Of a stretch of DNA of 64,000 bases, positions 59,881 to 64,000 are shown piece after piece. Made by a program: the position numbers and the translations under genes. The notes beneath the pieces are model-generated. The model saw only the letters and a list, made by a program, of their open reading frames with translations, was not told the DNA's origin and did not search any database. The DNA is from Hydra vulgaris (Eukaryota; Cnidaria; Hydrozoa; Anthoathecata; Hydridae): assembly GCF_038396675.1 (NCBI RefSeq), contig NC_088921.1, forward strand, positions 16,269,501 to 16,333,500, read 5' to 3'. Positions within the stretch are counted from its first letter, which is position 1. Each line of letters begins with the position of its first letter.

Positions 59881-60840
59881 GTACCTCAAGTAAAAAAAAC
59901 TTTCCTTTTATCCTTTGTATAAGAAAACTCATTTTAATTGTTTATTTAAATTAGAAAAAGATATAGTTACTAAATTGATAAATGCTTTTCATTGTAGACT
60001 ATTATATATAGTTACTAAATTTATAAATGTGTTTTATTGCAATTTAATATTTAAGTATATATTTCGGTAAACAGTTATTTAATTGAGAATTCAACTTTCG
60101 AACAAAATAACTTCAAAGAAACATTCGAATATTTTTATTACGTTGACAACAAAAATCTTTCAAAGAAACAAATGGCGGAAACTTTAAAATCTAAAAATAG
60201 TTTTCATTAACATAAATTTAGATTGTGTAAATCAAAAACGAAAGTTTTAATTTTTCATTACAAATTTATATATCTACAAAATTGCATAAAAATAAATACA
60301 TTAAAACGTTAAACAAAAAAATTTCAATATAACTTTACAATTTTTTGAAGTTTTAAAACCTCAGAAAAATATTTAAAATAAAATAATTTAATCAATAAAA
60401 TCTAACAAAAGTTAATCTAGTTTTTATTTATATTAATTATAATTATATATTTCATGATCAATGTAATGAACATTATAATTAATGTTAATTAAACAATAAA
60501 CTTAAGAAAAAACTCAAACATCCATTTTGAAAAAAAATAATATCAACGTTATTATTATTAATATTATTAAATAAAAACTATAAATATTTATAATATAAAA
60601 TTATGACTAACACCGATAATAATAATAATAAAAATAGTAATAATAAATATATTATAATAATTATAATTGTTTATTATTAATATATTTTAAGACAAATTAA
60701 TTATTTCATCCTTTAATAATAAAAATTTATTAAACGTTTAAATATTATTAAAATTAATTCGTATATTTCAAAACATATTTAATTAAAATAATATATTAAA
60801 TATTTCATTAATTAATTTATAATTATTGTTTATATTTTAT
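59881..60840. other. Very AT-rich spacer
   Basis: Dominated by ATTATT/AATAAT words. It would be the 3' flank of the minus-strand exon that follows. No gene. Confidence 0.5.
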
Positions 60841-61475
60841 TTAAGATATTAAACATTTTTTTCCTGTTATAAAGTTTTTTAACTCATCGAGGTTATCAAA
60901 ATCTTTTCCACGGTAGTTGATCCACAACTCCTTTACATTCGAACAACGAATCCATTCACAAATCTCTTCAATGAAATCGATGTCGTCGTGAAGGTCAAGA
61001 TTTAATTCTTCACAAAGATTAATCCACGGAAGAAAATTTTCTTCAAAATCTTTTTTCGTTATTAAATAACGTGAGATGTCTATCCACAACTCTTCAATCT
61101 TATCTTTCGGTTTCCATCCTTCAAATTTAATTGGACACCAAAAGCAGACATGGCGAACATTTGTTGAACATTGAATTATAAGATTTTTTTCTTCATCACT
61201 TAAAATATTTTTATCAACATGTAACTTCGATAACTTTCTTCCAGATTTAATGTAATGATTTACGAAATAATTTTCACAAGAAGTTTTGTAAGAAGTTTTT
61301 CCATCGTGAATCGAAATCCACCACTCTAGTTCATCGACGATAAATTTTATTTCATCAGTAAATGATGATTGACTTTCATAAAAACATTCAATGAATAAAT
61401 TAACGTAATAAGTTTCAGGATAAAGTGAATAATGGTTTTTATTTTCACTTTGACGAGATAATTTAAGTAAACGAT
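60841..61475 (-). CDS. Terminal exon of an unrecognised, uninterrupted gene
   Basis: An open frame of about 210 codons, from a TTTTTTCTTTAG acceptor (exon base 61475) to TAA at 60841-60843. The frame continues further upstream to an ATG at 61560, but that part is AT-rich low-complexity intron-like sequence. The protein reads RLLKLSRQSENKNHYSLYPE, later DELEWWISIHDGKTSYKTSC, SGRKLSKLHVDKNILSDEEK, VRHVCFWCPIKFEGWKPKDK, ELNLDLHDDIDFIEEICEW and CSNVKELWINYRGKDFDNLD. It is acidic, with repeated E-L/E-W and Cys-Trp pairs; the last third loosely recalls an LRR-type step, but no domain is recognised. Base composition is clearly less AT-rich than the flanks and there are no stops, unlike the transposon relics, which suggests selection. 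The upstream exon was not found; a GTGAGT donor at about 63402 is one possibility. Confidence 0.55.
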
Positions 61476-64000
61476 CTAAAGAAAAAATAAATATTATATT
61501 AAAATGAAAAAATAAATAATAATATAAATAATGATCGAAATTATAAAACATAATATACATTAAAATAATCTAGATATTAATACATATATTTATATTAAAT
61601 TATAATTAACTAAAAAATTATATACAATATATTATTATTAAATACATTACATAATAAAATTATATACATTAATATAAACATTTGGATCATAAATAAAAAA
61701 AAATTAAACTATACACATTATTATTATATTTTACATTAATATTAAATTAGGATCGTGTATAAAAAAAAAATAAAATGATGAAACTTTCAATATAATAATT
61801 CTTTATTAAAAATTATAAAAAAACTTTCATTAGTTTGAACATAATTTTATCACATTTTTATAACAAAATAATTTCATTTTATCATAAATCTAACATACTA
61901 TAAATAATAAGACAAAATCATATTTATAATATTAATGAAAATAAATTTAAAAATTAATTTATGTTCAATCACATAATGTAATAAGACAACAAAGAACAAC
62001 AACAAGAAAACAAATGTTATTTAAACACAGATTTGGAGTGAAATGAATGATTTTATAAATCGAATTTGTAATTTTAAATTTAGAACTTCAAAAATCTCCT
62101 TCGTCAATCATTTAAATTAAGTTGTGTGAATAAATTATACAAAACTCAAAGAGTGAGAGTTTAAATATTTGTTTATTCGAATTCGACGTTGATTGGAAAC
62201 TTTAAAAAAAAAGCGCTTTAACAGTATATACTTTATATTTTTTTTTAACTATAACAGTATATACTTTATAATTATTGATAAATTTTATAACAAAAACACT
62301 TGATATAATATCCATACAATCGCATATAATATCCATAATAATCGCAATAAACAATAATTTTATCATTAAAGCATAGCTACAAAGCTATGGTTACCAGGTA
62401 TCCGATTTTTACGTAGAAGAGCAAAGTGCCAAAGCAAAGTGCTGATTTTTACGTAAAAGTGCCAAACCTATTTTTATTTTGTTCCTAAAGGCGCTCCAAG
62501 AAGCCTATACGGTCTTACCACTATTAAAATCAAGATTTTCACGATGCTACCCTACGTACAAACATTTATATGTTCTATAGTTGCTATAAAACATAAATGA
62601 TTTTAGAAATAAAAAAGCAACAAACTTAGATAAGATAAAAATCGATAAATTAATCAATCAAATTTAAAATTTCTTTTGTAAAAATATTTTTAAAACAAAT
62701 ATTACAAACATAAGTTTTATCAGTGAAAAAAATAAGCTATTTCACGACACTTACCATTTTATAAATATATTTATAAAATGGTATTTTTATGAACTTTAAA
62801 TATTTAATATTAATTTGTATTCTTAAGCCAAAGTAATTAAGGCTCTCGGCGTATTTAAACATCTGTTGTAAGCAAAAAAAAATTTAATGAACTTTCTAGA
62901 ATAATGAAAGAATTTAGATTGTACCAACTGTTAAATTAACAGTTGGTACATGTTCATTTAAATGGACAGTTCATACCAATAAAAAAATAATAGCATAAAA
63001 GAAAAAAGAAAGTCAATCAAAGATGAAAAGAAAGTCAGTGAAAAATACAGTCTGTTGAAAATACAATTAACACCCGAGTTATGTTGAAAATTATGTTTTA
63101 TTTCGGTTTATATATATTATTTTTATAATCGATATATAATATAAACTTTATAATAATTAATTTTAATTTTTTTGAATTAATGAATTTCCAAAAAAAGTGA
63201 AAAACTTCAGCTTATTCTTTTTAATATATTAAGAAGAATAAGCTGAAGTTGTTTACTTTTTTTTGCACTTTTCTCTTGTTATTTTATAAAAAAAAAAAAA
63301 TTTACTTTATATAAAATTTATTTTTGTTTAAATTTGGCTTCAAAACAAAACTTTTTAAAATAAAAACAAATAATTAAATATATAATGAAATATACTCACG
63401 AAGTTTAAGAAGTTTTGTAACCAATGTCAATTAATAAACAATGATAACAAAATGACATTTTAAAACTCGATCATCGAACTTTAAAAATCTTTTGACAAAT
63501 TCGAACAAAACAAAGGAAATTTGTATTGCTAATAGATATCGTTGTATATTGTAACTACCGCAACCGGTAAAAAAACATTTGTGATATTTCAGGATCAAAT
63601 TTTTTGATCACATTTTATAAAATGACTGTAAATCACCTTTGAAGTTTGAAAATATGTAGATTAATAATTTAGACATTTTCATTGGAGAACATAAACTAAT
63701 AATTTTAAAGATTTTCTATGAAATAAAATAATATAAAAACGATAAGAATTAAAAAAAAAACTTTCTTTGACAACATTATCGTCATTTTAAAGTCACTAAG
63801 AGATAAGCGAAATAAACATTATTTTAAAAGAAAATAAATTCGCACGACTTTTTTACATTGATCAGATCCAAGATTAAAGTTTGTGTTTTTATATTGCCAT
63901 TTTAACAAAATTAAATGCAATTCGCACATGACCTGTGTGAGATTTTACAAAAAAGGAATTGCCAATTACTAGGTTAAAAAAATAGGGAAAACACACGGAA
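61476..64000. other. AT-rich spacer with hairpins and a SINE tail
   Basis: 62490-62520 (GGCGCTCCAAGAAGCC, TACGGTCTTACC) matches the tail of the 42.1 kb SINE. GATTTTTACGTArAAG occurs twice (about 62404 and 62446). Hairpins: 62753-62784 (ACCATTTTATAAATA and complement), 62920-62950 (TGTACCAACTGTTAA and complement), 63204-63250 (ACTTCAGCTTATTCTT and complement). No gene was supported, apart from a possible minus-strand splice donor near 63402. Confidence 0.5.

Overview
This is AT-rich eukaryotic DNA with introns (GT..AG), poly(A) signals and microsatellites, dominated by dead or dying transposable elements. The mixture (Tc1/mariner, pogo with a PHD finger, hAT, MULE, THAP/P element, TNP2-like elements with an accessory gene, non-LTR elements, a Penelope-like fragment, a tRNA-derived SINE, many hairpin MITEs), the base composition and the style of the proteins point to a cnidarian, most likely a Hydra species. 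That assignment is inference from sequence style. I see no rRNA, no true tRNA gene, no CRISPR array and no prokaryotic operon.

Layout. 0-5 kb: Tc1-like pseudogene, a hairpin MITE, a weak minus-strand coding relic and an hAT transposase scrap. 6.7-8.5 kb: pogo-like transposase ending in a PHD finger, broken by three frameshifts in A-runs. 9.7-13.2 kb: dispersed direct repeats and a candidate gene made of very small in-phase exons. 13.2-19 kb: TNP2-like transposase pseudogene followed on the same strand by an exon-split accessory gene relic. 19.6-21.3 kb: minus-strand pseudogene of a class C GPCR ligand-binding region. 22.4-28.3 kb: LINE pieces around a MULE transposase with a CaRF-like N-terminus. 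29.5-31.6 kb: THAP/P-element transposase relic, minus strand. 33.2-40.3 kb: a 7.1 kb element with recognisable terminal inverted repeats, carrying a damaged TNP2-like transposase and an apparently intact nine-exon accessory gene. 42.1 kb: SINE. 42.7-55.8 kb: a 13.1 kb hAT element with a perfect 8-bp target-site duplication, a nearly intact transposase, inverted arrays of a 73-bp repeat near both ends, and a large block of nested insertions (a second pogo-like element, MITEs, tandem repeats). 55.9-57.3 kb: complete Tc1/mariner element with a 100-bp perfect palindrome inserted in its transposase. 58-59.6 kb: Penelope-like endonuclease fragment and a direct repeat. 60.8-61.5 kb: an uninterrupted exon of an unrecognised gene, the best candidate for a host gene. 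61.5-64 kb: AT-rich spacer with hairpins and a SINE tail.

How it fits together. Almost every coding stretch belongs to a mobile element rather than to a host pathway. The strongest functional story is a two-gene DNA transposon: in both the 13-19 kb and the 33-40 kb copies a TNP2-like transposase is followed, same strand, by a multi-exon acidic accessory protein. In the better copy the accessory gene splices in silico to exactly 354 codons with every intron phase matching, while the transposase beside it is broken. The second is the hAT element, whose exact 8-bp duplication and single homopolymer interruption suggest recent movement.
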